The notes beneath the pieces were generated by a model. The model saw only the letters and a program-made list of their open reading frames with translations. It was not told the origin of the DNA and searched no databases. From NCBI RefSeq assembly GCF_018145655.1, contig NZ_JAGSSY010000001.1:62001-126000 (forward strand): DNA of 64,000 nt. The letters run 5' to 3'. Position 1 is the first letter of the stretch; each line of letters opens with the position of its first letter. Below, piece by piece: positions 26,288 through 34,779 of the stretch. Source of the DNA: Campylobacter anatolicus. GTDB taxonomy: Bacteria; Campylobacterota; Campylobacteria; Campylobacterales; Campylobacteraceae. The position numbers were made by a program, and so were the translations under genes.

Positions 26288-27067
26288 ATGAAAATAGATT
26301 TGCATAATCACACATACCTCTGTAACCACGCTAGTGGTAGTGTAGATGAATATATCCGTGCGGCAATAGCATGTAAGACTGAAGTTTTTGGATTTAGCGA
26401 CCATAATCCTATGAATTATGACCAAGCGTATCGTATGAGTTTTGATCAGATGGAGATATATGAGAAAATAGTACTTGATGCAGGTGAAAAATTTGCAGAT
26501 AAGATAAAAATTTTACTCGGTTATGAAGTTGATTTTTTAGAGGGGTTTATGGACGAGCGAGTGTTTAAGCGTAAGGTTGATTATCTTATTGGATCAGTGC
26601 ACTTTATCAGTGGCTGGGGCTTCGATAACCCCGAGTTTATCGGCGAGTATAAAAATAAAGATATTGATAAAATTTGGACAGATTATTTTGAATGTATAAT
26701 CAGCCTTGCAAAGTGTGGCAAATTTGACATTGTAGGGCATTTTGACCTTATAAAAATTTTTAAATTTTTACCAAAAACAGATATTCGCATCTTAGCACTT
26801 CCGGCTCTAAAAGCGATAAAATCAGCAAATTTGGCCATTGAGATAAACTCAGCGGGCTTTAGAAAACCTATTGGCGAGCAATATCCTAGCCATACGCTTT
26901 TGGAGCAAATTTATGAGCTTGATATACCTATAAGCTTTGGTTCAGACGCACACGCCGTGGATCAAGTCGGTGCAAATGGCGATATTTGCGAGAATTTAGC
27001 ACGTGAAATAGGATATGATAGCTGTATTTGTTTTGAAAAACGTGATAGATATTTTGTTAAATTTTAA
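26288..27067 (+). CDS. PHP-family histidinol-phosphatase
   Basis: A 259-residue PHP-domain phosphoesterase similar to HisK/HisJ, which releases phosphate from histidinol phosphate in histidine synthesis. Metal-ligand motifs are visible: KIDLHNHTYLCNHASG (H6, H8), GFSDHNPM, GYEVDFLEG, IGSVHFISGWGFDNPEF, GHFDLIKIF and the C-terminal FGSDAHAVDQVG. hisD is in the same window at 58 kb but not linked. It stands alone between cheZ (divergent) and glnA, with a TGATAAAAT promoter-like sequence upstream. Confidence 0.85.
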   Translation: MKIDLHNHTYLCNHASGSVDEYIRAAIACKTEVFGFSDHNPMNYDQAYRMSFDQMEIYEKIVLDAGEKFADKIKILLGYEVDFLEGFMDERVFKRKVDYLIGSVHFISGWGFDNPEFIGEYKNKDIDKIWTDYFECIISLAKCGKFDIVGHFDLIKIFKFLPKTDIRILALPALKAIKSANLAIEINSAGFRKPIGEQYPSHTLLEQIYELDIPISFGSDAHAVDQVGANGDICENLAREIGYDSCICFEKRDRYFVKF

Positions 27068-27096
27068 AATTTAAATAGTGCTTAAATATAAAATGG

Positions 27097-27102
27097 TAAA
27101 AT
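27097..27102 (+). promoter_or_regulatory. Putative sigma-70 -10 box of glnA
   Basis: TAAAAT in the context TGGTAAAATTACGC lies 33 bases before the glnA ATG, the same spacing and string as upstream of alaS. No RpoN-type GG-N10-GC element was seen here, so nitrogen control through sigma-54, as in enterobacteria, is not supported. Confidence 0.4.
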
Positions 27103-27135
27103 TACGCAGATTTAATAAAATTTCAAGGAGATGAT

Positions 27136-28566
27136 ATGGGAAAATTTGTAAAAAATATTGATGATTTTTTTGCTTTTTGTAAAGAACATGAAGTAGCTTT
27201 TGTTGATTTTAGATTTACTGATCTAAACGGCACTTGGCACCACCTAGGATATAGTGCAAAAGCAGTTGAAAGAAATATGTTTGAAAAAGGGATCCCATTT
27301 GATGGAAGCTCTATTGGTGGTTGGCAGCCTATTCACAAATCAGATATGATCTTAATGCCTGAAGCTCAAACTGCATTTTTAGATCCATTTACAGCTGATG
27401 TTACAGTTATTGTATTTTGTGATATTTATGATATTTATAAGGGACAAATGTATGAAAAATGCCCTCGTTCAATCGCAAAAAAGGCACTAAAACACTTAAA
27501 AGATAGTGGGATAGGCGACATCGCCTACTTTGGACCAGAGAATGAATTTTTTGTATTTGATAACGTCAAGATCATAGACAAAGCAAACTGTGCGATGTTT
27601 GAAGTAGATACTGAAGAGGGCGAGTGGAACGACGCTAGAGATTTTACTGACAGTTACAACACAGGACATCGTCCACGCACAAAGGGTGGCTACTTCCCAG
27701 TTCAGCCGACAGATAGTATGGTAGATCTTAGGGCTGAGATGGTAAATGTTTTAGAACAAGTTGGACTTGAAACCTTTGCTGTTCATCATGAGGTAGCACA
27801 AGGTCAGGGCGAGATAGGCGTAAAATTTGGAGATTTGGTTGAAGCAGCTGATAATGTACAAATTTATAAATATGTTGTTAAAATGGTAGCTCACTTAAAT
27901 GGCAAGACGGCTACATTTATGCCAAAGCCACTTTACGGCGATAATGGCAGTGGTATGCACGTACATCAATCAGTATGGAAAGATGGTAAAAATTTATTTT
28001 ATGGCGAGGGTAACTATGCAAATTTAAGCGACTTTGCACGCTGGTATATCGGCGGAATACTCAAACACGCTAGGAGCGTGGCAGCATTTACAAACCCTAG
28101 CACAAATAGCTATAAACGCCTAATACCAGGCTTTGAAGCACCTTCTATTTTAACATATTCTAGCCAAAACCGCTCAGCTTCTATTCGCATACCTTATGGC
28201 TCAGGTGAGAAGTCAGTCAGAGCCGAGATGCGTTTCCCTGATAGCACAGCTTGTCCATATCTAGCCTTTGCTGCTATGCTTATGGCTGGACTTGATGGGG
28301 TTAAAAACAAGCACGAACCAGTTGGTCCAATGGATGAAAATCTATTTATCCTACATCTTGATGAGATACGTGAAAGAGGTATAGAACAGCTCCCACATAC
28401 GCTTCGTGGCAGCCTAGAAGCTCTTATTCGTGATAATGCTTATCTAAAACCAGTTATGAGTGATGAGCTAATTGACACTTATCAGCATTTTAAATTTGAA
28501 ACTCAAGTTTGGCCTTACGAGGCACGACCTACACCTTATGAGTTTAAGACTTGCTACTCTTGCTAA
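27136..28566 (+). CDS. glnA: Glutamine synthetase, type I
   Basis: GlnA makes glutamine from glutamate, ammonia and ATP. The 476-residue protein has the N-terminal beta-grasp ([14 protein letters not shown]), the latch [15 protein letters not shown], the metal-site motif [11 protein letters not shown], the [15 protein letters not shown] and [17 protein letters not shown] motifs and [13 protein letters not shown]. At the place where adenylylated enzymes carry NLYDLPPEE, this protein reads [11 protein letters not shown], so the adenylylated Tyr appears to be absent, as known for H. pylori. A strong AAGGAGATGAT ribosome site precedes the ATG, and an intrinsic terminator follows. Confidence 0.97.
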   Translation: MGKFVKNIDDFFAFCKEHEVAFVDFRFTDLNGTWHHLGYSAKAVERNMFEKGIPFDGSSIGGWQPIHKSDMILMPEAQTAFLDPFTADVTVIVFCDIYDIYKGQMYEKCPRSIAKKALKHLKDSGIGDIAYFGPENEFFVFDNVKIIDKANCAMFEVDTEEGEWNDARDFTDSYNTGHRPRTKGGYFPVQPTDSMVDLRAEMVNVLEQVGLETFAVHHEVAQGQGEIGVKFGDLVEAADNVQIYKYVVKMVAHLNGKTATFMPKPLYGDNGSGMHVHQSVWKDGKNLFYGEGNYANLSDFARWYIGGILKHARSVAAFTNPSTNSYKRLIPGFEAPSILTYSSQNRSASIRIPYGSGEKSVRAEMRFPDSTACPYLAFAAMLMAGLDGVKNKHEPVGPMDENLFILHLDEIRERGIEQLPHTLRGSLEALIRDNAYLKPVMSDELIDTYQHFKFETQVWPYEARPTPYEFKTCYSC

Positions 28567-28591
28567 AATTTGAGGCTTTTGCCTCAAATTT
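28566..28591. terminator. glnA terminator
   Basis: AAATTTGAGGC and GCCTCAAATTT form a perfect 11-bp stem around TTTT, directly after the glnA stop. It also overlaps the stop of the small lipoprotein gene on the minus strand and could serve both. Confidence 0.85.
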
Positions 28592-28694
28592 ATTTGCTTG
28601 AGCGATGTAGAGGATGCTGGTAATCGTTACGTTCGCAACCACTAAAACTTAATGTGCAAAGTGCTATTATAGAGATTAAGATAAATTTTTTCAT
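28590..28694 (-). CDS. Tiny lipoprotein (34 residues)
   Basis: An ATG at 28694 opens a frame for 34 residues: MKKFILISIIALCTLSF, then the lipobox FSGC with Cys20, then the short tail ERNDYQHPLHRSSK. Positive N-terminus, hydrophobic core and lipobox are textbook for a lipoprotein signal; the mature part would be just 15 residues. It falls below common annotation length cut-offs. It is convergent with glnA and divergent from dnaX. The ribosome site is weak (AAAAGTAG). Function is unknown; tiny lipoproteins of this kind include entericidin-like and transporter-associated peptides. Confidence 0.62.
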   Translation of the reverse strand: MKKFILISIIALCTLSFSGCERNDYQHPLHRSSK

Positions 28695-28838
28695 AAAATA
28701 CTACTTTTAAATTTTTGCAAATACTATCAAAAAAATACTTTTAGCAAAATAAATTTATACCTGTATTTTTGCATTTATTATTATAAATTTATCCTTTTTT
28801 TAGTAAAATCACATATTAAATTTAAAAAGGACAACGCC

Positions 28839-30629
28839 TTGCAAGCACTCGCACTTAAATACAGACCTAAAAATTTTGATGAGCTTATAGGACAAGAGGC
28901 AGTTAGCAAGAGTTTAGCCCATGCCCTAGAAGATGGTCGCATAAGCCACGCATATCTATTTTCAGGACTTCGTGGTAGTGGTAAAACATCAAGTGCAAGA
29001 ATTTTCTCAAAGGCCTTAGTCTGCGATCACGGACCATCTGCTCGTCCATGCGAGACCTGCCCACAGTGCATCATGGCAAACGAATCGCGTCATATGGATA
29101 TCATAGAAATGGATGCTGCCAGCCATCGCAAGATAGATGATATACGGGAACTGATAGAACAAACCAGATACAAACCAGCGATAGCTCGGTATAAAATTTT
29201 TATAATTGACGAAGTGCATATGCTTACTAAAGAGGCATTTAACGCACTTCTTAAGACACTTGAAGAGCCACCTAGTTATGTGAAATTTATCCTTGCTACA
29301 ACCGATCCACTCAAGCTACCAGCAACCGTGCTATCACGAACGCAACATTTTAGATTTAAGCAAATAAGCAAAAGTAGCATCATCAAACACCTTGAGTTTA
29401 TCCTAAGCAAAGAGGATATAAGCTATGAACGTGAGGCTCTAGAAATTCTCGCTCGTAGTGGTTCTGGATCACTGCGTGATACGCTCACTTTGCTTGATCA
29501 AGCCATAATTTATGAAGCAAATAAGATCACTCAAAGTGGCGTGGTATCTATGCTTGGACTGCTTGATCCAGCTCGGATAGAAAATATATTAAATTTAGTT
29601 ATGTCACACGATAAAGAAGGCATTAAAGATATGATAAGTGAACTTGAAATTTATGATGCCGAGATGATATTAGATGAGTTAATCGCAAATTTAAAGCAGA
29701 AATTTTTACAAAATGATGCAAAGTTTTCACTGCTTATCTATGAACGATTTTTCCGTATTTTGGCTCAGGCAAAAGGTATGTTAAACGTATCAAGTGATAA
29801 CGGCTTTATATTTATTATGACTTTTTTTATGATGATTGAAGCATTAAACTTAAAAAGCATTGACGATATGATAGGCGAGATAGAGCATGAGAGTAAAACG
29901 CTAAACAAACTTGATAATCTAGCTCAAAGCATAAATCAATCGACACGACAAATGCAAAATACTCACCAAGACACACTTGCGACAAATCAAGCAACCCAGA
30001 TACCATCAAGCAATCTATATCAAGAGTTTGTAACTTGCATTTATAATAGAGACTATAAACTTGGAGAGTTTTTTACTAAATTTGTGCAATTTGTAAGCTT
30101 TGAAAAAAATGAACTTAGTCTAATCGTTAATGCACCAGAACCACAAATGGTCTTTTTCCGCAAAAACTGGAATATAGTAAATAAAATAATGCATTCAATC
30201 TTTGGTGAAAATGCTAAAATAGTAAATGCCAAAAAGGAAGAATCTAGTCCTAAAATAACTCAAAATGAGAGCAAAGGAGATGAGCTAAGCTACATTGATG
30301 ATGAGCTAGCAAATATCTCAAAAAAGCTCACAAAAACTAGCGTGTCAAACAGCGAAAGTGCTATAAATTTAGAAAATTCTAATACAAAATCAAAGCTAGA
30401 TATATCACAAAATCAAATCATACAACCACAAATAAAAAATCCTACATCAAAGCCAACCACACAAAATACAAAGACACCAACACAGATACAATCACAAAAT
30501 AATTCAAGACTAAATATAAATTTTAACTCTCAAAAAAGCCCAGAAGAGCTTGAGAAGATGAGAGAGCAAGGCATAATAAATGAAGCAACAAGGCTATTTG
30601 GCGAGCCAACGATACTAAAAGTGGAGTAA
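28839..30629 (+). CDS. dnaX: DNA polymerase III subunit gamma/tau
   Basis: DnaX is the clamp-loader ATPase of the replisome. The product starts at TTG (AAAGGACAACGCC upstream) as MQALALKYRPKNFDELIGQE. It has the Walker A GLRGSGKTSSARIF, the zinc module with four Cys (CDHG, CETCPQC), Walker B IIDEVHML and sensor 1 LATTDP. After about residue 360 comes a low-complexity Asn/Gln/Thr/Ser-rich linker, interrupted by a folded segment around residues 395-465. The tail ends with the NEATRLFGEPTIL motif. At 596 residues it is a tau-like length. No obvious slippery A-run for a gamma frameshift product is seen. Confidence 0.95.
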   Translation: MQALALKYRPKNFDELIGQEAVSKSLAHALEDGRISHAYLFSGLRGSGKTSSARIFSKALVCDHGPSARPCETCPQCIMANESRHMDIIEMDAASHRKIDDIRELIEQTRYKPAIARYKIFIIDEVHMLTKEAFNALLKTLEEPPSYVKFILATTDPLKLPATVLSRTQHFRFKQISKSSIIKHLEFILSKEDISYEREALEILARSGSGSLRDTLTLLDQAIIYEANKITQSGVVSMLGLLDPARIENILNLVMSHDKEGIKDMISELEIYDAEMILDELIANLKQKFLQNDAKFSLLIYERFFRILAQAKGMLNVSSDNGFIFIMTFFMMIEALNLKSIDDMIGEIEHESKTLNKLDNLAQSINQSTRQMQNTHQDTLATNQATQIPSSNLYQEFVTCIYNRDYKLGEFFTKFVQFVSFEKNELSLIVNAPEPQMVFFRKNWNIVNKIMHSIFGENAKIVNAKKEESSPKITQNESKGDELSYIDDELANISKKLTKTSVSNSESAINLENSNTKSKLDISQNQIIQPQIKNPTSKPTTQNTKTPTQIQSQNNSRLNINFNSQKSPEELEKMREQGIINEATRLFGEPTILKVE

Positions 30630-30769
30630 ATTTGCAACCAAAATATAAACAAGTTGTAAATTATAAATTTAATGCAAATAATATTATCGCCACTTAAATA
30701 TAATTAATTCATAAAAAATTTAAACCAAAAACGTATGTCATTAAACAATAACTGACTAATCCGCACGGC

Positions 30770-31132
30770 TCAATCAGGTGGCATATACCCTTTGTCGATT
30801 TTTAATACGCTTTTATCATCGTTTTTATTAGCATTACTATTATCGTTTATGTCACTATTTTGAGCCATCTTAGCAACATCTTTAATGCCGATATCGTCTA
30901 AATTTTTACTGCCACCACAACACATTTTTAGCCGATTTATAGCGTCGTTTTTGCGTTTTTCAAGCTCATAAGCATCATTTAATGCATCCTCATCGTCAAA
31001 TTTTGTTCCATCTAAAAATTTACGATAATCCTCAAATTGACGATTTTTAATGCCCCAAATCACGCCAAAAAGCCCAAAAGCTCCCATTAAAACCGAGAGT
31101 AAAAGCATAATCGCTACAACTGAACTATCCAC
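30770..31132 (-). CDS. ccoS: Extended CcoS-like cbb3 oxidase maturation protein
   Basis: CcoS is a small membrane protein needed for cofactor insertion into cbb3-type cytochrome oxidase. The first 45 residues match the family: one transmembrane helix (MLLLSVLMGAFGLFGVIWGI) then KNRQFEDYRKFLDGTKFDDE. The protein is 120 residues, about twice the family norm, with a helical extension containing the adjacent pair C71-C72 in MCCGG and an Asn/Asp-rich C-terminus. It overlaps ccoI by 8 bases, which supports the assignment. Confidence 0.85.
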   Translation of the reverse strand: MDSSVVAIMLLLSVLMGAFGLFGVIWGIKNRQFEDYRKFLDGTKFDDEDALNDAYELEKRKNDAINRLKMCCGGSKNLDDIGIKDVAKMAQNSDINDNSNANKNDDKSVLKIDKGYMPPD

Positions 31133-33509
31133 GCATATCCTTTAAGTTTCTTATTCTTAGCGAGTTTAACACTACAATTATTGAGCTAAAGCTCATTGAA
31201 AGAGCCGCAAACAACGGTATTATGTAGCCCATTGCAGCTATCGGTATTGTTAAGGCGTTATAGCAAAGTGAAAATGTTAAGTTCTGTTTTATCGTCTGTA
31301 GTGTCTGCCGTGCAGTTTTAACTGCATTCAAAAGATCGCTAAGGCTATCATTTAACACCACAACATCACTTCGTTCCAGGCTTACATCTGCCCCACTTCC
31401 CATACATATCGCTACACTTGCATAGCTCAATACCAAAGCATCATTTATACCATCTCCTACCATCATCACATTTTTGCCACTACTTTGTAGCTCCTGTACA
31501 AAATTTGCTTTATCATCAGGCAGACATAACGCCTTAAAATGCGTAATCCCAAGCTCATCTGCTACAGATCTTGCGATATTTTCATTATCTCCTGTCAACA
31601 TATAAACACTCATACCACTACGCACAAGATCACGCACACACTCCACCGCGTCATCTCGCAATCTATCGCTTAGCTCAAATTTTGCAACCAGCTCACCACC
31701 AATAGCCACATAGTAACTACTAGTCTGGCTTTGTCCAACATCAATGCCTAACTCACGCATAAGCACGGCACCGCCACCACATACACTAACGCCATCAAAT
31801 TCTGCTACCACACCTTTTGCGGCGATCTCTTGCACGTTTTGTAAATTTGCAAGACTTGACACATTTTGATCTAGATATTTTGCTACAGCCACGCTCACTG
31901 GGTGCTTTGAGCTACTTGCAAGAGTATAAATAAGCGAGATATCAGTATCTTTTAAGTTTATAAATCTATCCACACTAAGCCGCCCAGTTGTGAGCGTACC
32001 TGTTTTATCAAACACTACCACATCACACTTTGCAAGACTTTCTATTACTTTTGCCTCCTTAAATATCACTCCACGTTTTAATCCCACATCAAGAGCAATA
32101 AGTGTGCTAACAGGAGTTGCAAGGCCCAAAGCACAAGGACAAGCGATGACGATGATCGATATCGCTACAATTAACGCCTTTTCAAAGCCATAATTTATAT
32201 ACCAAAAAGCAAAAACAACCACTGCAATACTTATTACAATGAGTGAAAATTTAGATGAAATTTTATTTGCTAGTAGTTCAATACTAGGCTTTTTCAAGCT
32301 TGCATTTTCTAATAAATTTATGATTTTATTTAAAAATGAGTTCTCAAAACTAGCACTTGCTTTGTATTCAACTCGCCCATTTAGGCATATCGCACCGCTT
32401 TTTATCGCCTCGCCCACACATAGATTTAGTGGTAAACTCTCACCGGTCAAGCTTGATAGGTCAAAACTAGCCTCACCACTAATTATCACACCATCTATCA
32501 AAGCTTTCTGCCCAGATCTTAATACAATGGTATCATCTACTTTTACGTCATGGATACTAATCGGCACTATCGCTCCATCTACCAACACATCAACCTCGCT
32601 AAGCACTATCTGACTTAGCTCATCTATCGTGTCACTAGCTCTTTTGCAACTTAAAATTTCTAAAAATTTACCTATAAAAACAAAGGTAATTATCATCGCA
32701 ACACTATCAAAATAGCACTCACCATGACGCGAAAACATCGCATAAACCGAGTAAAGATACGCCATAGACGCACCTGTAGCAATAAGTAAGTCCATATTTG
32801 GCAATCTGTTCTTTATGGCTATTTTTGCACCAGAAAAAAAGGCACTACCAGTATAAAACAATACCGGTGTAGCGAGTAAAAATTCAGCAAAACTTAAAAT
32901 ATCCTTAATATCTGAGCGAATACCAGTGAAATAGCCAGCCCATTGAGCAATCGCTATCCACATTATATTCATAGTTGCAAATACACCCACAAGTAGCTTT
33001 GTGTAAAACTCACGCCGCTTAGCCTCTAGCCTAGTCTCTTCACGCCCGGCATCATATGGATATGCATTATAGCCGATAGCATTGATACGCATCAATATCT
33101 CGCCTAGTCCTACTTGCGACTCGTCCCAAACGATAGTTGCTTTGTTATTTGTAGCATTGATATTTGCCTCTAAAACCCCATGCGTATTAAACAATACCTT
33201 CTCATTTAGCCAAATACACGCTGAACAATGAATGCCGTCTATTATTAAATTTATCTTGTTAAATCCATTGTCATTTTTAACATAATTCTGGTATATGCTT
33301 TGTAAATTTTTGTTTAGATTTTGCGTATCACAGACCGGTGAAAGCGTATTTTTGCCAAGCCTATCATAAAACTCATCAAGTCCAGACGAATGTAGTATCT
33401 CATATACATTTTTACAGCCATTACAGCAAAATTTCTGCCCTTGAGATGTTAATATCGCCGCACTATCGTCAAAGCTGAGTTTGCAGTGTGAGCACTTAAA
33501 TTTACTCAT
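31125..33509 (-). CDS. ccoI: CcoI/FixI-type copper-translocating P-type ATPase
   Basis: CcoI exports copper for cbb3 oxidase assembly. The 794-residue protein begins with a Cys-rich module typical of FixI (CSHCKLSF, KFCCNGCKNVYEIL), then a heavy-metal-binding domain with GIHCSACIW. The P1B ATPase core follows with the intramembrane ACPCALGLATP, the phosphorylation motif DKTGTLT, SKHPVS, the TGDN loop and MVGDGINDA. The Cys-rich N-terminus plus the overlapping ccoS gene distinguishes it from a plain CopA. The oxidase genes ccoNOQP are not in this window. Confidence 0.93.
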   Translation of the reverse strand: MSKFKCSHCKLSFDDSAAILTSQGQKFCCNGCKNVYEILHSSGLDEFYDRLGKNTLSPVCDTQNLNKNLQSIYQNYVKNDNGFNKINLIIDGIHCSACIWLNEKVLFNTHGVLEANINATNNKATIVWDESQVGLGEILMRINAIGYNAYPYDAGREETRLEAKRREFYTKLLVGVFATMNIMWIAIAQWAGYFTGIRSDIKDILSFAEFLLATPVLFYTGSAFFSGAKIAIKNRLPNMDLLIATGASMAYLYSVYAMFSRHGECYFDSVAMIITFVFIGKFLEILSCKRASDTIDELSQIVLSEVDVLVDGAIVPISIHDVKVDDTIVLRSGQKALIDGVIISGEASFDLSSLTGESLPLNLCVGEAIKSGAICLNGRVEYKASASFENSFLNKIINLLENASLKKPSIELLANKISSKFSLIVISIAVVVFAFWYINYGFEKALIVAISIIVIACPCALGLATPVSTLIALDVGLKRGVIFKEAKVIESLAKCDVVVFDKTGTLTTGRLSVDRFINLKDTDISLIYTLASSSKHPVSVAVAKYLDQNVSSLANLQNVQEIAAKGVVAEFDGVSVCGGGAVLMRELGIDVGQSQTSSYYVAIGGELVAKFELSDRLRDDAVECVRDLVRSGMSVYMLTGDNENIARSVADELGITHFKALCLPDDKANFVQELQSSGKNVMMVGDGINDALVLSYASVAICMGSGADVSLERSDVVVLNDSLSDLLNAVKTARQTLQTIKQNLTFSLCYNALTIPIAAMGYIIPLFAALSMSFSSIIVVLNSLRIRNLKDMRG

Positions 33510-33561
33510 TTGTTACATTTTACTTTCAAATTTAAATTTAGCAATTATACGAAAAACTCTC

Positions 33562-34191
33562 TTAAGCTTTTTTTATCTCGTCAATGTAGCCATATATCGT
33601 TACTTTTGAGACACCAAGACGTGCTGCTACCATATCAATGGCTCCCTTGATAGCAAAAACCCCCTTCTTATCCATAAATGCCACTAGCTCCTTTTTCTCA
33701 TCTTTTTTTAACTTTTTGTTGTTATTTTTAGAGATGATTTTATCTATTAAATTTTCTAAGATCTTCATAACGTTATCAGGCTCATTTTCACTCTTCTTTT
33801 GCGTATTTTGTATCTCTGCTTTACCTAAAAATTCCTGTAAATTTAAAAACGCAGCATTTGCAAGACTTATATCAATGTTTAGACATACTGCTCCAACTAC
33901 TTCGCCATTTGCGTCCCTAATAAGTGCGGTTGATGACTTGATGGGTTTGCCATTTTGTGCAGTAAAAAAATAGTTTGCCGTCAGATCATCTTTAAAGTCT
34001 TTGCTTAAAATCACTTGCGTTATAAGGTGATCAAAGCTCTGTCCGACTTGCCTATCTGTAACACTACCAGTGACATATACAACTGAGTTTTGCGGTGTAG
34101 TAATATCATGCAAAACGACTTCGCAGTGCGAGCCAAAGCTTTTTTGTATAAGCTCTGCTGTTGGGATAAATGACTTTATAAGTGGGTGCAT
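33562..34191 (-). CDS. YheO-type PAS/HTH transcriptional regulator
   Basis: A 209-residue regulator. The N-terminal PAS-like YheO domain (SFGSHCEVVLHDITTPQNSV, then GKPIKSSTALIRDANGEVVG) is followed by a basic linker (NNKKLKKDEKKEL) and a C-terminal HTH (ARLGVSKVTIYGYIDEIK). Proteins of this type include DadR-like amino acid sensors. It is divergent from ridA and the threonine synthase-like gene across a 178-base region with repeated AAATTTA(G/C)T elements, so it probably regulates that pair. The ligand is unknown. Confidence 0.85.
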   Translation of the reverse strand: MHPLIKSFIPTAELIQKSFGSHCEVVLHDITTPQNSVVYVTGSVTDRQVGQSFDHLITQVILSKDFKDDLTANYFFTAQNGKPIKSSTALIRDANGEVVGAVCLNIDISLANAAFLNLQEFLGKAEIQNTQKKSENEPDNVMKILENLIDKIISKNNNKKLKKDEKKELVAFMDKKGVFAIKGAIDMVAARLGVSKVTIYGYIDEIKKA

Positions 34192-34235
34192 ATTTTACCT
34201 TTTTAATTTTATAAAAGTGTAGCAAAATTTTATTT

Positions 34236-34289
34236 AAATTTAGTAAAAATATAATTTTTTATCTAAATTTACTCAAATTTAGTAAATTT
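34236..34289. promoter_or_regulatory. Candidate operator repeats between regulator and ridA
   Basis: AAATTTAGTAAA occurs at 34236-34247 and again at 34275-34286, 39 bases apart. The second copy pairs with AAATTTACT at 34265-34273 to make an imperfect palindrome. The repeats lie in the divergent promoter region. The surroundings are AT-rich, so chance cannot be excluded. Confidence 0.35.
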
Positions 34290-34329
34290 TTGCTAAAAAA
34301 TATAAAATTTTATCTATTTTCAAAGCCAT

Positions 34330-34335
34330 TATAAT
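34330..34335 (+). promoter_or_regulatory. -10 box of ridA
   Basis: A perfect TATAAT lies 34 bases before the ridA ATG, which itself has a GAGAGAGG ribosome site. No clear -35 box is seen, as is common in Campylobacter. Confidence 0.5.
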
Positions 34336-34369
34336 AAAATATTCTAAATTTTAAGAGAGAGGCAAAAAT

Positions 34370-34750
34370 ATGAAAATTTATGAAACTAAAATTTCAAAAA
34401 AGAAAAAAGCTCATTACGCACCTGCTGTAGAGCATAACGGCATACTTTATGTCTCGGGTCAGCTTAGCCTTGATCCTGCCACTGGAGATTTGCCACAAGG
34501 TGGAGTAAGAGAGCATACAAGGGCAGCGTTAGCAAATTTAGATACAGTTTTACGATTTGTGGGAGCAAAGCGTGAGCGTGTGATAATGTGTAGAGTCTAT
34601 ACACCTGATGTGGCGTTTTGGGATGAAATAGATGATGAGTACGCTGCGTTTTTTGGGACTCATAAACCAGCTCGCGTCGTAGTGCCAACTACCAAGTTAC
34701 ACTTTGGTTGTTTGGTTGAGATAGAAGCTATGGTCGCAGTTGGCGAGTAA
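34370..34750 (+). CDS. ridA: RidA-family reactive enamine/imine deaminase
   Basis: RidA hydrolyses reactive 2-aminoacrylate-type enamines and imines produced by PLP-dependent dehydratases. The 126-residue product has the family features GILYVSGQLSLDPATGDLPQGG, the catalytic-Arg stretch ERVIMCRVYTPD with R106-like context, and the C-terminal ARVVVPTTKLHFGCLVEIEAMV, where the conserved Glu follows. It is followed after 29 bases by a PLP-dependent enzyme gene. This pairing fits removal of that enzyme's by-products. Confidence 0.9.
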   Translation: MKIYETKISKKKKAHYAPAVEHNGILYVSGQLSLDPATGDLPQGGVREHTRAALANLDTVLRFVGAKRERVIMCRVYTPDVAFWDEIDDEYAAFFGTHKPARVVVPTTKLHFGCLVEIEAMVAVGE

Positions 34751-34779
34751 AATTTAAATATAAAATATAAGGATATAAA

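Noticed and set aside
30230-30260. Possible dnaX gamma/tau frameshift site (an A-run in the linker)
   Set aside because: The A-run is short and lacks a canonical slippery heptamer with downstream stop and stem; A-runs are common in this genome.
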